Shown here: piece by piece, positions 56,550 to 64,000 of the stretch
How positions within the stretch are numbered: position 1 is the first letter of the stretch
Layout: each line of letters starts with the position of its first letter
From: Phycisphaerales bacterium
GTDB lineage: Bacteria; Planctomycetota; Phycisphaerae; Phycisphaerales; UBA1924
Assembly (NCBI GenBank): GCA_905339235.1
Contig: CAJPFG010000007.1
Span: 1-64,000 of the forward strand
DNA: 64,000 bases
Direction: 5' to 3'
Notes under the pieces: model-generated
Seen by the model: only the letters and a program-made list of their open reading frames with translations
Told to the model about the DNA's origin: nothing
The model's database searches: none
Program-made: the position numbers and the translations under genes

Positions 56550-57350
56550 TCAGGAAGCGCTCGGTCCGGTGGGGTCGGGCTCTTGAACTGAGCCCTGCTG
56601 GACGATGCGAAAGCCCTCGTTGATATCCCGCTCCATGCGGAGGCACATGTCGAGCATTTCACGCGGCCAGGTGAACCGGGGCTTCTCGCCCACCCTCACA
56701 CGGTACGGCGTGTGCACCTCATATCCGCACGGCAGGACCTCGCACGCACGTCCCAGCCCACGGTACGCCTTCACCAGGTCGTGATTCCAGCACCCCTGAT
56801 GCACCTCGCCGTGCACCTCCACGCCCGGGCTGGGCTCCAGGTGCAGCACGTGCCCGCGGCAGACTCGCATGATCTCGGCGAGCACGACCGGCAGGTCCTC
56901 CGGCCGCACGTGCACCAGCACCTCGGCGCTGTATACGACGTCGAAGGAGGCATCATCGTACGGAAGCGGGCCCGTAGGTTCGCCAACGGAAACATGGGAG
57001 GCGAACCAGCCTTCGTCGCACCATGTGAGGCAGCCCCGGGCCATCGCTTCGGACTGGTCGTAGCCGTGGACATCCACGTTGGGAAGGCCCGAGAGGTTGC
57101 GCAGGTGTCGCCCGACGCCGCAGCCGAACTCGAGCACGCGCAGCGGGCGCTCGCGCCCCTGGGCCGTGCACAGCATGTAGTTCGCGAGCATCAGTTCCTG
57201 GATGTGGTACAGGACCTGGTACCTCTTGCGGCCCTGGTACTCGGCGACCCACGCCCCACCGTGCTCCCGCCAGTAGGCGTAGTTGGGGGCGACGGGGCGC
57301 TCCGCGTCGGCGGTGCGGGGGTCGTGGGGTGCGTGGGGGGCGTCGGTCAT
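56550..57350 (-). CDS. SAM-dependent methyltransferase next to Wzt
   Basis: A 266-residue class I methyltransferase: PLRVLEFGCGVGRHLRNLSG (motif I), VHGYDQSEAMARGCLTW, ASFDVVYSAEVLVHVRPEDL, and MRVCRGHVLHLEPS. The ATG at 57350 overlaps the wzt stop codon by four bases (ATGA), so the two are translationally coupled. Coupling to the exporter ATPase suggests it modifies the exported glycan, perhaps making the terminal group that the Wzt C-terminal domain recognises. That is inference from position. Confidence 0.85.
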   Translation of the reverse strand: MTDAPHAPHDPRTADAERPVAPNYAYWREHGGAWVAEYQGRKRYQVLYHIQELMLANYMLCTAQGRERPLRVLEFGCGVGRHLRNLSGLPNVDVHGYDQSEAMARGCLTWCDEGWFASHVSVGEPTGPLPYDDASFDVVYSAEVLVHVRPEDLPVVLAEIMRVCRGHVLHLEPSPGVEVHGEVHQGCWNHDLVKAYRGLGRACEVLPCGYEVHTPYRVRVGEKPRFTWPREMLDMCLRMERDINEGFRIVQQGSVQEPDPTGPSAS

Positions 57351-58702
57351 GCGCGGCCCTCCGGGTCCACCTTGAACGTCACATTGACGGGCTGGTGGAA
57401 CTTGTAATGGACCGGCCGGTCGGGGTCGGCGACCACGGCGAAGGAGGCGCACCCATCGACCTGGTCGAAGAGGATCACGTCTGCATAGTCGCGTCGTGAA
57501 ACGCGGTTGAGCGCAAGGCAGACGCCGAAGTTCCCGGCACGCAGGCGGTTCTCGAACTCGAAGCGGAGGGTGAGCGAGCGGCCCTTGACGAGGCGCGGCA
57601 GTTTCACCCGCTCGTCGAAGCATGTGGTGCCCATCAGGTCCACGCCGGTGATGTCACGGATCAGGAAGGAGGCGTTGAGATGCTCCACGTCGGCGTGGGC
57701 GCGGATCGTGGCCTCGACGACGATGGTGTCGCCCAGGGCGAAGGCGCGGCGGGGCTCGCCGGCGGCGTCGAGCACGCGCACCTTCTCGAACTGGGCCTGC
57801 CCGCTGCCGTAGCGGAGTTTGCCGGGAACATCGACCGTGAAGGGCGTGGGGCGGGCCAGGGGCTCGTCGGCCGCGAGCGCGTCGGCGTTGGTCTGCTCGC
57901 GGACGTGTGCGAGGTACTGGTTGACCGCGGCGTCGGCGCCGCCGAAGAACATGGCCTGACCGTCGGCGAGGAAGAGGGCCTTCTGGCAGATGCTGCGGAC
58001 CGAGTCGGGGGAGTGGCTGACGAAGAGGAGGGTAAGACCGTCGTCGCGCATGCGGCGCAGGCGGGCGACGCACTTCTGCTGGAAACCGATGTCGCCCACC
58101 GCGAGGACTTCGTCCACGATGAGCAGGTCGGGGTTGACGGAGAACGACACGGCGAAGGCCAGGCGCGCCGCCATGCCGCTGCTGTACGTCTTGAGCGGCT
58201 GGTCGAGGAACTCGCCGATGTCGGCGAAAGCCGCGATCTCGTCGAAGCGGTGGTCCATTTCCTGGCGGGAGATGCCGAGGATGGAGCCGCTGAGGTAGAC
58301 GTTTTCGCGGCCGGTGAAGTCGGGGCTGAACCCCGAGCCGAGTTGGAGCATGGCCGCGATGCGCCCGCGGACGAGCACCTCGCCCTGCGTGGGAGAGGTG
58401 GTTCCGGCGATGATCTGGAGCAGCGTGCTCTTGCCGGCGCCGTTGCGGCCGATGATGGCGACGGACTCGCCGCGGCGGACCTCGAAGGAGATGTTCTTGA
58501 CGGCCCAGAAGTCGTGGTAGAAGCGTTTTCCGGTCCAGCGGAAGAAGGCCTGCTTGAGGCGGTCCTGGGGCTTTTCGTAGATGTGGTAGCGTTTGCTGAC
58601 GCGCCGGCAGGAGATAACCGGCTCGCCGGAGGGATCGGGCGAGGAGTCGGCGACGGCCTTGGGCTCCACGATCGGGGGCATGGTGGCCGCGTCAGAGGAC
58701 AT
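57347..58702 (-). CDS. wzt: Polysaccharide ABC exporter ATPase with substrate-recognition domain
   Basis: A 451-residue protein. Residues 30-260 form the ABC ATPase: VAIIGRNGAGKSTLLQIIAG (Walker A), TYSSGMAARLAFAVSFSVNP (signature) and LLIVDEVLAVGD (Walker B). Residues about 290-445 form the C-terminal beta-sandwich domain of Wzt proteins (LRYGSGQAQFEKVRVLDAAG, LRFEFENRLRAGNFGVCLAL, VSRRDYADVILFDQVDGCAS), which recognises the modified end of the glycan before export. It overlaps wzm upstream by 11 bases and the methyltransferase downstream by four. Confidence 0.94.
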   Translation of the reverse strand: MSSDAATMPPIVEPKAVADSSPDPSGEPVISCRRVSKRYHIYEKPQDRLKQAFFRWTGKRFYHDFWAVKNISFEVRRGESVAIIGRNGAGKSTLLQIIAGTTSPTQGEVLVRGRIAAMLQLGSGFSPDFTGRENVYLSGSILGISRQEMDHRFDEIAAFADIGEFLDQPLKTYSSGMAARLAFAVSFSVNPDLLIVDEVLAVGDIGFQQKCVARLRRMRDDGLTLLFVSHSPDSVRSICQKALFLADGQAMFFGGADAAVNQYLAHVREQTNADALAADEPLARPTPFTVDVPGKLRYGSGQAQFEKVRVLDAAGEPRRAFALGDTIVVEATIRAHADVEHLNASFLIRDITGVDLMGTTCFDERVKLPRLVKGRSLTLRFEFENRLRAGNFGVCLALNRVSRRDYADVILFDQVDGCASFAVVADPDRPVHYKFHQPVNVTFKVDPEGRA

Positions 58703-59552
58703 CGGCGAACCCCCGTTTGCTCTTCATGAACCAGGCGTAACCCATCTGCATGCAGGCGAGTCCGACGACCAGCACGGCGCCCAGCGCAGTCCAGTCGGGC
58801 TGCTCGCCCATAACGATGACCTTGCGGGCCCCATCCACGATCGGCGCGAGGGGGTTGAAGGAGGCGATCTCGCGCCAGGGCTCGGGCAGGCGTTCGAGGC
58901 TGTAGAAGACCGGCGTCACGAAGATCAGGACCTGCGACACGAGGATCGTGATGATGTTGGTGATGTCGCGCAGGAAGACGCCCAGCGAGGCGAGGAACCA
59001 GGACAGTCCCAGCGTCATCGCGACCATGGGGAGCATCACGAGCGGGATGAGCACGACCGTCCATGGGATGCGTCCGAAGAAGACGACCGTGCCGATGATG
59101 GTGAGCACCAGGCCGATGCCGCTGAACATGAGGGCGGCGAAGAGTTGCGACACCGGCAGGATCTCGACGGGGAAGACCACTTTCTTGACGTAGGCGGGGT
59201 TCTCCATCACGAGCACGCAGGAGCGGACGAGCGATTCGGAGAAGACGGTGAAGACCGTGAGCCCGCAGAACAGGTGCACGGCGAACTGCGACGGCGTTTC
59301 CTCCCCGGTCAGCGAATACCGCGCGGAGAGGATGAAGTTGAACACGGCGGTGTACACCACCATCATGAGCAGCGGCAGCACCAGGGCCCACACCACTCCC
59401 AGGTGCGTCCCGCGGTGGCGGAGGTGGAAGAAACGCATGGCGAACTGCCCGATGAGATCACGGTGCCGCCACAGGTTGCTCGCCAGGCGCGTCGGGCTGA
59501 GCAGGGCCGGGATCGGGGTCGGGCGGGCCGAATGCAGTACAGCGTCGTGCAT
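58692..59552 (-). CDS. wzm: Polysaccharide ABC exporter permease
   Basis: A 286-residue ABC-2 type permease with six membrane segments. HRDLIGQFAMRFFHLRHRGT, LGVVWALVLPLLMMVVYTAV, VVFPVEILPVSQLFAALMFS, LGLSWFLASLGVFLRDITNI, LVSQVLIFVTPVFYSLERLP and WREIASFNPLAPIVDGARKV match Wzm/KpsM/TagG-type exporters. It pairs with Wzt to move lipid-linked polysaccharide across the inner membrane. It is the first gene of the transcription unit running down to about 49963. Confidence 0.94.
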   Translation of the reverse strand: MHDAVLHSARPTPIPALLSPTRLASNLWRHRDLIGQFAMRFFHLRHRGTHLGVVWALVLPLLMMVVYTAVFNFILSARYSLTGEETPSQFAVHLFCGLTVFTVFSESLVRSCVLVMENPAYVKKVVFPVEILPVSQLFAALMFSGIGLVLTIIGTVVFFGRIPWTVVLIPLVMLPMVAMTLGLSWFLASLGVFLRDITNIITILVSQVLIFVTPVFYSLERLPEPWREIASFNPLAPIVDGARKVIVMGEQPDWTALGAVLVVGLACMQMGYAWFMKSKRGFADVL

Positions 59553-59653
59553 GCGTGTGTGGCCGTGGTTGACGGGCCCTATTCGAGGGCAAAACCGGGT
59601 GTTTCACGGACGGGCCATGGTAGGCCGCGGCGGGATGATCCCGTGCCGCGGCC

Positions 59654-60439
59654 TCAGCCCATCGACGCGGCAACGGCATCCCAGCGCGCGGCGTACACCG
59701 GGCGATACGACATCCGCACCACCGGCGAAGCGTGCCGCGGGGTCGCTTCGACCGTGGTAACCGAGACCGTACGGGCGTCATCGCGCGACATCATGACCGA
59801 GAGATGCTCGCGCCCGGCCCACGTGTGGTTGTGGAACGCGTCCTGGGAATCGGGGGTGGGAACTCCGACGAGATCCTCGAACAGCGGCACGCGCCCGACG
59901 ACCTTGGAATCACCCAGCCCCGAACTGACGAAGCACGCCGACCCGCCGCGGATGGTGCGCGTCCGGAGCAACACGCGATCCCACTCGGCCTCGTGGACGC
60001 GCATTCCACCACGCCACGCGCGGCCGCGGGAATCCGGCTCGATCACCACGAGCCGGAAGGGGGCGAACCGGTCCAGTTCGAGCGATTCGAGCGCGTGCAT
60101 GACGGCGGCGCTGTCGGGACAGGCGATGAGCCGCGGGATGATCGCGCCCCGCGATACCAGATCGGGCGGCAGCGCCGGCATCGGTTCCGGGTTTCGATTC
60201 AGCAGGCAGAGCACCAGGGCGTGGTCGCCCGCGGCGACCCAGGTGCCCCCGCCCTTGGGGTCGATCGGCCAGATGGCGCGGCGGGCGGTATCGCCCTGGC
60301 CCACGGCGCGCCATCGGGGGAACAGCGCGGGGGGCCGGTCGAGTTGCTCGTCGCGGTTGACCACCACGCGAAAGCCTGCCGCGCCCGCGAGGTGCGGGGC
60401 GGCGGTCGTGTCGAGCGAGATCACGGAGACGGTGCACAT
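59654..60439 (-). CDS. TANGO2/NRDE-family protein
   Basis: A 261-residue protein. The N-terminus MCTVSVISLD and the diagnostic motif GFRVVVNRDEQLDRP (N-R-D-E) define the NRDE family, whose human member is TANGO2. GGTWVAAGDHALVLCLLNRN and ACFVSSGLGDSKVVGRVPLF are family-typical. TANGO2 proteins are linked to heme or lipid handling; bacterial members are uncharacterised. The N-terminal Cys after Met recalls Ntn-hydrolases, to which this family has been compared. It starts ten bases after the DinB gene. Confidence 0.83.
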   Translation of the reverse strand: MCTVSVISLDTTAAPHLAGAAGFRVVVNRDEQLDRPPALFPRWRAVGQGDTARRAIWPIDPKGGGTWVAAGDHALVLCLLNRNPEPMPALPPDLVSRGAIIPRLIACPDSAAVMHALESLELDRFAPFRLVVIEPDSRGRAWRGGMRVHEAEWDRVLLRTRTIRGGSACFVSSGLGDSKVVGRVPLFEDLVGVPTPDSQDAFHNHTWAGREHLSVMMSRDDARTVSVTTVEATPRHASPVVRMSYRPVYAARWDAVAASMG

Positions 60440-60449
60440 GCGAAGAAGA

Positions 60450-60992
60450 CTAGCGACCGGCCTGGCGTTCGAAGTTGATGGTGGAGGGCGCCTTGCCGAC
60501 AACGTCGGGCAGATCGATGCCGAACGCACCCGCGATGGCGCGCATCATGGCGAGATGGTGGACCGCGTGGTGCGTGGCGAAGGCCATTTCCCGTCCGAGC
60601 GTGCTGCCGAGGATCATCTCACGCCCGTCGCCGGCGATCATCACGCGGACCGACACCGAATCGCCGGACAGACGATGCCCCAGCGAGCCCGCGCGCTCCT
60701 TCAGAAACGCGACCTGCGCCAACGCCGCTTGCCGATCAGTCTCCATGGGCACGTTGCGGGCGCGGTGGTCGTAGTCGATGGGCCCCGCGTGCGTGAACGC
60801 GGCCGCGAAATGGTCCAGCGTGTGCCTCAGGTGCTTGCCCAGCGTGCCGCCCTGGATGGTCTGCGCCTCGGCGATGTACACCGAGTCGGGAACCTCCAGA
60901 AGCAGGGATTCGCATTGAGACAGGATCGAATCCGCCGCGGCCGCGAGGGCGTCGCACCGACCCGTTCCCGTCGCCAGGTTGTTCTCGCTCAT
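60450..60992 (-). CDS. DinB-family protein
   Basis: A 180-residue four-helix-bundle protein. The three metal-binding His of the DinB fold are visible as His in LGKHLRHTLDHFAAAFTHAG and HH in AFATHHAVHHLAMMRAIAGA. DinB/YfiT proteins include thiol-dependent transferases and metal-dependent enzymes of unknown role. The ATG at 60992 is used. The gene sits between GH3 and TANGO2-like genes in a compact operon, with 91 bases upstream and 10 bases downstream. Confidence 0.8.
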   Translation of the reverse strand: MSENNLATGTGRCDALAAAADSILSQCESLLLEVPDSVYIAEAQTIQGGTLGKHLRHTLDHFAAAFTHAGPIDYDHRARNVPMETDRQAALAQVAFLKERAGSLGHRLSGDSVSVRVMIAGDGREMILGSTLGREMAFATHHAVHHLAMMRAIAGAFGIDLPDVVGKAPSTINFERQAGR

Positions 60993-61083
60993 CGTGAGCC
61001 CTCGCCACTTGTCCCGATGCCGGGTGCACCCTTGTTGGGATGCAGGGTATCGCGCTTGCGGTGCACCCGCCCCGCACATTCCG

Positions 61084-62748
61084 TCAGATACCTACCGGCG
61101 ACCCAACGGATTTCACCTGGTCGATGATCTCGCGGTTGTTGGCGCACCGCGGGCACTTGTGCTGGCCCCCGAGTTTCCCGCGAGATTCCAGCCAGCGATG
61201 AAACGTGCCCGACGGGAGTGGCGTGACCGTGGGCGCGGACATTCCCAGCCCGTCCGTCCGCTTGGTCGTGTAATCGGCGTTCTGCTCCTTGAGCGACTCA
61301 TCCACAGCCGCCGCGAAGCGCGCCAGAAGGTCGGGAGAAGGCTCCGGATTCTGAAGTTCCACCGCGAGTTCGAGGCCCGCGCGAACGCCTACGCCCGGGT
61401 ACACCGGCGCGGCCGTGAACTCCCCGACCACCACACCGGTCGCCGCCGCGGCACTCGCCACCGCGTTCTCGATGTGCTCCACGATCAGGTTCTCGCCGAA
61501 GGCGTTGACGAACTGGCGGTGTCGTCCGACGATGCGAAGGCGGGGCGGGCCGTCGCCTCCCCCGCCACCCATGCTGTGGGGTTTGTCTGGAATGGTGTCG
61601 AACTCGACGACATCGCCCAGGACATATCGCCACAGGCCGGCGCACGTAGACATGGTCACGACATAGCGCTGGCCCTTTTCGACCTCGTGGCAGGCGAACG
61701 CGGGCGGGTTGGGCTGATCGATGGATTCCAGGGGCACGAACTCGTAGAAGTTGAAATGGTCGGTCAGGAGCCGCAGGCCGGGATCGCGCGGCGTGTCCTG
61801 CATCGCCACAAAGCCCTCCGACGCGGGATAGAGCTCCAGCCGCGTGGGGATGTCCGGGCCGTCGGGCGATCCGGAGTACGCGGCCCGCACGCGGGGATCG
61901 AACGGCGCGTACTTCACGCCGCCGTGGACAAAGACGCGGAAGTTGGGCCACACATCGGTGATCACCCTCGCGCCCGGGTTCGTCTCGCGGGCGAGTTGCA
62001 TCACCCGCTCAAAGAGCACGAGGGCCCACGAGCACATGCCCGTGACCATCCGCACATCCTGCGAGAGGCACTGGCGCGCCATCGCCTCGATCTTGTCGGG
62101 CCACCGGCTCATCAGCGCGATGTCGCGCCCGGGCAGATAGATCTCCGTGATCGGCCAGCGGATGAGCGGGGTCACGATGCCGGAGAGGTCGCCCGTGCGA
62201 ACGCCCCCGGGCCCGGTGGAAAGATCGGTCGAGCCGCCCAGGAAGAGCGTCTTGCCGGTGAGCAGCCGTGGAAGGGACACGCCAAGGCGGCTCAGGTTCG
62301 CGAAGATGTCCAGCGACGCCAGGAAGTTGGAGCGGAGCATCTCCTTCGAAACCGGGATGTACTTGTCGCCGGCGGTGGTGCCGCTGGTCTGGGCGAAGTC
62401 CATGACCAGGCCCGGCCACAGCACGTCAGGTTCGGCGCCCTCGCGCATGCGCTGAATGTTGGCGCGAAAAGCGTACCAGTCGGCCACCGGCACGGCCTTG
62501 CGGTACGCGCCGAGCAGATCCTCGTTCGGGAGGGAGCACAGCCGGGGGAAATCGTGGGCCTTGCCGAACACGGTCCCCTGCGCGGCATGCAGAAGCGTGC
62601 GGAGTTGCGAGAGTTGGATGCCCGCGGCGTTGGTCTGCCAGTGCCGCCGATCGGAAAGCCGGCGGATACGGCCATCAAGATAGACGCGGAGCGCCGCGCC
62701 CACCAGGGTCGTCCAGCGGAAGCCGGCGTGTGAGTTGGGGCCGTTCAT
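61084..62748 (-). CDS. GH3-family adenylate-forming enzyme
   Basis: A 554-residue protein of the GH3 family, best known from plant auxin-amido synthetases. Family blocks are seen: QLRTLLHAAQGTVFGKAHDF, VMDFAQTSGTTAGDKYIPVS (the ATP-binding S-S-G-T-T-x-G-x-x-K motif), VHGGVKYAPFDP, PASEGFVAMQD, YEFVPLES, LWRYVLGDVVEF and IVGRHRQFVNAFGENLIVEH (Y-R-x-G-D-like motif). Bacterial members are presumed acyl-AMP synthetases; substrates are unknown. The C-terminus ends with QHKCPRCANNREI, where an N-D-R motif is usual. The start lies ten bases after the hydrolase gene. Confidence 0.9.
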   Translation of the reverse strand: MNGPNSHAGFRWTTLVGAALRVYLDGRIRRLSDRRHWQTNAAGIQLSQLRTLLHAAQGTVFGKAHDFPRLCSLPNEDLLGAYRKAVPVADWYAFRANIQRMREGAEPDVLWPGLVMDFAQTSGTTAGDKYIPVSKEMLRSNFLASLDIFANLSRLGVSLPRLLTGKTLFLGGSTDLSTGPGGVRTGDLSGIVTPLIRWPITEIYLPGRDIALMSRWPDKIEAMARQCLSQDVRMVTGMCSWALVLFERVMQLARETNPGARVITDVWPNFRVFVHGGVKYAPFDPRVRAAYSGSPDGPDIPTRLELYPASEGFVAMQDTPRDPGLRLLTDHFNFYEFVPLESIDQPNPPAFACHEVEKGQRYVVTMSTCAGLWRYVLGDVVEFDTIPDKPHSMGGGGGDGPPRLRIVGRHRQFVNAFGENLIVEHIENAVASAAAATGVVVGEFTAAPVYPGVGVRAGLELAVELQNPEPSPDLLARFAAAVDESLKEQNADYTTKRTDGLGMSAPTVTPLPSGTFHRWLESRGKLGGQHKCPRCANNREIIDQVKSVGSPVGI

Positions 62749-62758
62749 GCGAGGGCCG

Positions 62759-63586
62759 TCACGCTGCCGCGCCGAGATCGTCGAGGAACACGTTCATCGC
62801 GTCCGCGAACGGCTCGGCCGCTTCGATCATCGGCGCGTGACCGCACTGGTCGAACCACACGAGTTTCGAGCGGCGGATCTTGGCGCGAAGTTCTTCCGCG
62901 GCCTCCGGCGGCGTCACGACGTCCTGGCGCCCCCACATGATCAGCGTGGGGCAGGCGATGCGGTGAATCTCCTCGCCCAGGTGATTGCGGCGGGCCGTGC
63001 GCGAGAGCCGGACCATGGCGCGGGCGTGGGCGCGATCGGAAAGTTCGGCGTGCGCGCGATCGACATCCGCCGGGTTCATCTTCGACTTGTCGTAGAACAG
63101 TTCCCCGATCTTGCGCACCAGCCACTCGCGCGAGGGGCGCGTCTGGATGTCGCTGACCATGGTCTTTTCGATCAGCCCGCTGGCCCCCGCCAGCACCAGC
63201 CCCGACAGCAGGTCCGGCCGCTCCAGCGCGATGCGAAGCGCCACGTGCCCGCCGAAAGAGTTGCCCACGAGCACCGCCCGCTCGCGGACGTGCTGCTCCA
63301 GAAACCGAACCGTGAGCGCGGTCGCGCCGTCGATGGAGCAATCTTCGCCACGCAGGTTCAGCAGCGGGAGTTGAAGCATCACGCAGCGGCACCGGTGCAC
63401 GATGCGCTGGCCAACCTCTTCCCAGTGGTCGTTGAGCCCGACCAGGCCGTGGAGAAACACCGTCGGCCGCCCGCTCCCTACGTCCACAACATCCGCGGCG
63501 ACATCGGCGTCGGCCAGCCCGCGAAGCGTGACCGGAGTCCGCCGGGCTGCGAGCGCGACGGCCGGGCTGACGGGAACGGTGGTCAT
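62759..63586 (-). CDS. Alpha/beta hydrolase
   Basis: A 275-residue alpha/beta-fold hydrolase. Oxyanion segment RPTVFLHGLVGLNDHWEEVG, nucleophile elbow AVLVGNSFGGHVALRIAL (G-N-S-F-G), acid GRQDVVTPPEAAEEL and base FDQCGHAPMIEAAEPFADAM are in the canonical order. It could be an esterase, lipase or C-C bond hydrolase. It is the first gene of the operon with the GH3 gene, DinB and TANGO2-like genes (ten-base spacings), so its substrate may be the product or precursor of the GH3 acyl-adenylate. The ATG at 63586 is used. Confidence 0.87.
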   Translation of the reverse strand: MTTVPVSPAVALAARRTPVTLRGLADADVAADVVDVGSGRPTVFLHGLVGLNDHWEEVGQRIVHRCRCVMLQLPLLNLRGEDCSIDGATALTVRFLEQHVRERAVLVGNSFGGHVALRIALERPDLLSGLVLAGASGLIEKTMVSDIQTRPSREWLVRKIGELFYDKSKMNPADVDRAHAELSDRAHARAMVRLSRTARRNHLGEEIHRIACPTLIMWGRQDVVTPPEAAEELRAKIRRSKLVWFDQCGHAPMIEAAEPFADAMNVFLDDLGAAA

Positions 63587-63656
63587 ACGGCGATGATAGT
63601 AAGGACTACGGATGGGCTGCCGCGCAAAGCGACAACACGAACGGGGTTTGGTTGGG

Positions 63657-64000
63657 TCATGCAACGCGGCCGTCGAGCAGGCGCACGACGCGATCAGCCC
63701 GGCGGGCGATCTCCGCGTCGTGCGTCACCACCACCAGGGTGAGTTTCCGCTCGCGCCGCAGGGCCAGGAGCGAGTCCATGATCTTGCCGCCGGTTTCGTG
63801 GTCGAGATTGCCGGTGGGCTCGTCCGCCAGCAGCAGCGGCGGGTCGTTCATCAGCGCACGTGCGATGGCCACCCGCTGGCGTTCGCCCCCCGAGAGTTCC
63901 TGAGGCCGATGCGTCAGGCGGTGCGACAGGCCGACTTTTTCGAGCAGTTCCTTCGCGCGGGAGTGCAGGTCGGCGCGCCGGCCCATGTACGCGAGTACGC
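63657..64000 (-). CDS. ABC transporter ATPase, C-terminal part (5' end outside window)
   Basis: The last 114 or so residues of an ABC ATPase whose start lies beyond the window. Visible: [20 protein letters not shown] (signature), [20 protein letters not shown] (Walker B with the P-T-G-N-L-D form) and [20 protein letters not shown] (H-loop). P-T-G-N-L-D is characteristic of the LolD/MacB/FtsE group, which extract lipoproteins or drive tripartite efflux. A permease partner is not visible because the gene is cut off. Confidence 0.9.
   Translation of the reverse strand, partial: VLAYMGRRADLHSRAKELLEKVGLSHRLTHRPQELSGGERQRVAIARALMNDPPLLLADEPTGNLDHETGGKIMDSLLALRRERKLTLVVVTHDAEIARRADRVVRLLDGRVA

Noticed and set aside
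58593..61127. Very long open frame (about 840 codons) on the plus strand
   Set aside because: It runs antisense through wzt, wzm, the TANGO2-like and DinB genes. High G+C leaves few stop codons in the opposite strand; its translation is rich in Arg, Gly and His and has no domain pattern.
1..64000. tRNA or rRNA genes
   Set aside because: No stretch was recognised with a tRNA-like T-loop block and matching acceptor stem, nor any rRNA-like segment; a dedicated RNA-gene search could still find one.

Overview
The window is about 66% G+C DNA that reads as a bacterial chromosome of the Planctomycetota, most likely class Phycisphaerae. The strongest clue is a family of secreted proteins ending in a Pro-Ala-Pro-Gly-Ala, short hydrophobic stretch and Arg-rich tail, a PEP-CTERM-like sorting signal typical of that class. 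Other clues are glutaminyl- and glutamyl-tRNA synthetases together, CvpA, small zinc-ribbon membrane proteins and a GH3 family enzyme. No rRNA, tRNA or CRISPR array was seen.

Layout. 1-1876: 3' part of carB. 1877-5674: an array of four tandem paralogous surface proteins, preceded by three gene-less 'ghost' copies of the same leader-plus-terminator unit. 5675-9896 (minus strand): HhH DNA glycosylase, class I glutamine amidotransferase, PfkB sugar/nucleoside kinase, a secreted hypothetical and a GNAT acetyltransferase. 9927-13220: an accessory island with a retropepsin-like pair, a Pro/Thr-rich protein, a putative winged-helix DNA-binding protein behind a palindromic operator, and a four-helix-bundle (23S-IVP/Avd-like) gene bracketed by short repeats. 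13262-18244: glnS, a thioredoxin-fold protein, an RbfA-like protein and rtcB. 18241-25367: a methyltransferase, two PIN-type toxin-antitoxin pairs, two beta-propeller exported proteins (one with a phosphoesterase domain) and an alpha/beta hydrolase. 25381-34827: gltX with a compositionally odd insert, zinc-ribbon membrane proteins, CvpA, DUF418, an EF-G paralogue and an ankyrin protein.

34929-40119 holds a putative sulfate/sulfite exporter (YeiH/PSE family), two class V PLP enzymes and a cysteine dioxygenase, interrupted by a higBA toxin-antitoxin pair with a perfect operator; this could be a cysteine-sulfur disposal module. 40219-47560: a frameshifted exported beta-carbonic anhydrase, a beta-barrel candidate, uppP flanked by REP-like palindromes, two SPOUT methyltransferases (one is trmL), a thioredoxin-fold protein without its cysteines, a lipoprotein and an amidase.

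47691-59552 is a surface-glycan locus: a GT4-GT2 fusion, methyltransferases, two paralogous GT-B-like proteins with a shared extra domain, a methyltransferase-coiled-coil protein resembling a chain-length ruler, and a Wzm/Wzt ABC exporter whose ATPase carries a C-terminal substrate-recognition domain. 59654-63586 is a tight minus-strand operon (alpha/beta hydrolase, GH3, DinB, TANGO2-like), and the window ends in a truncated LolD/MacB-type ABC ATPase. Functions are judged from motifs visible in the translations; no database search was possible.
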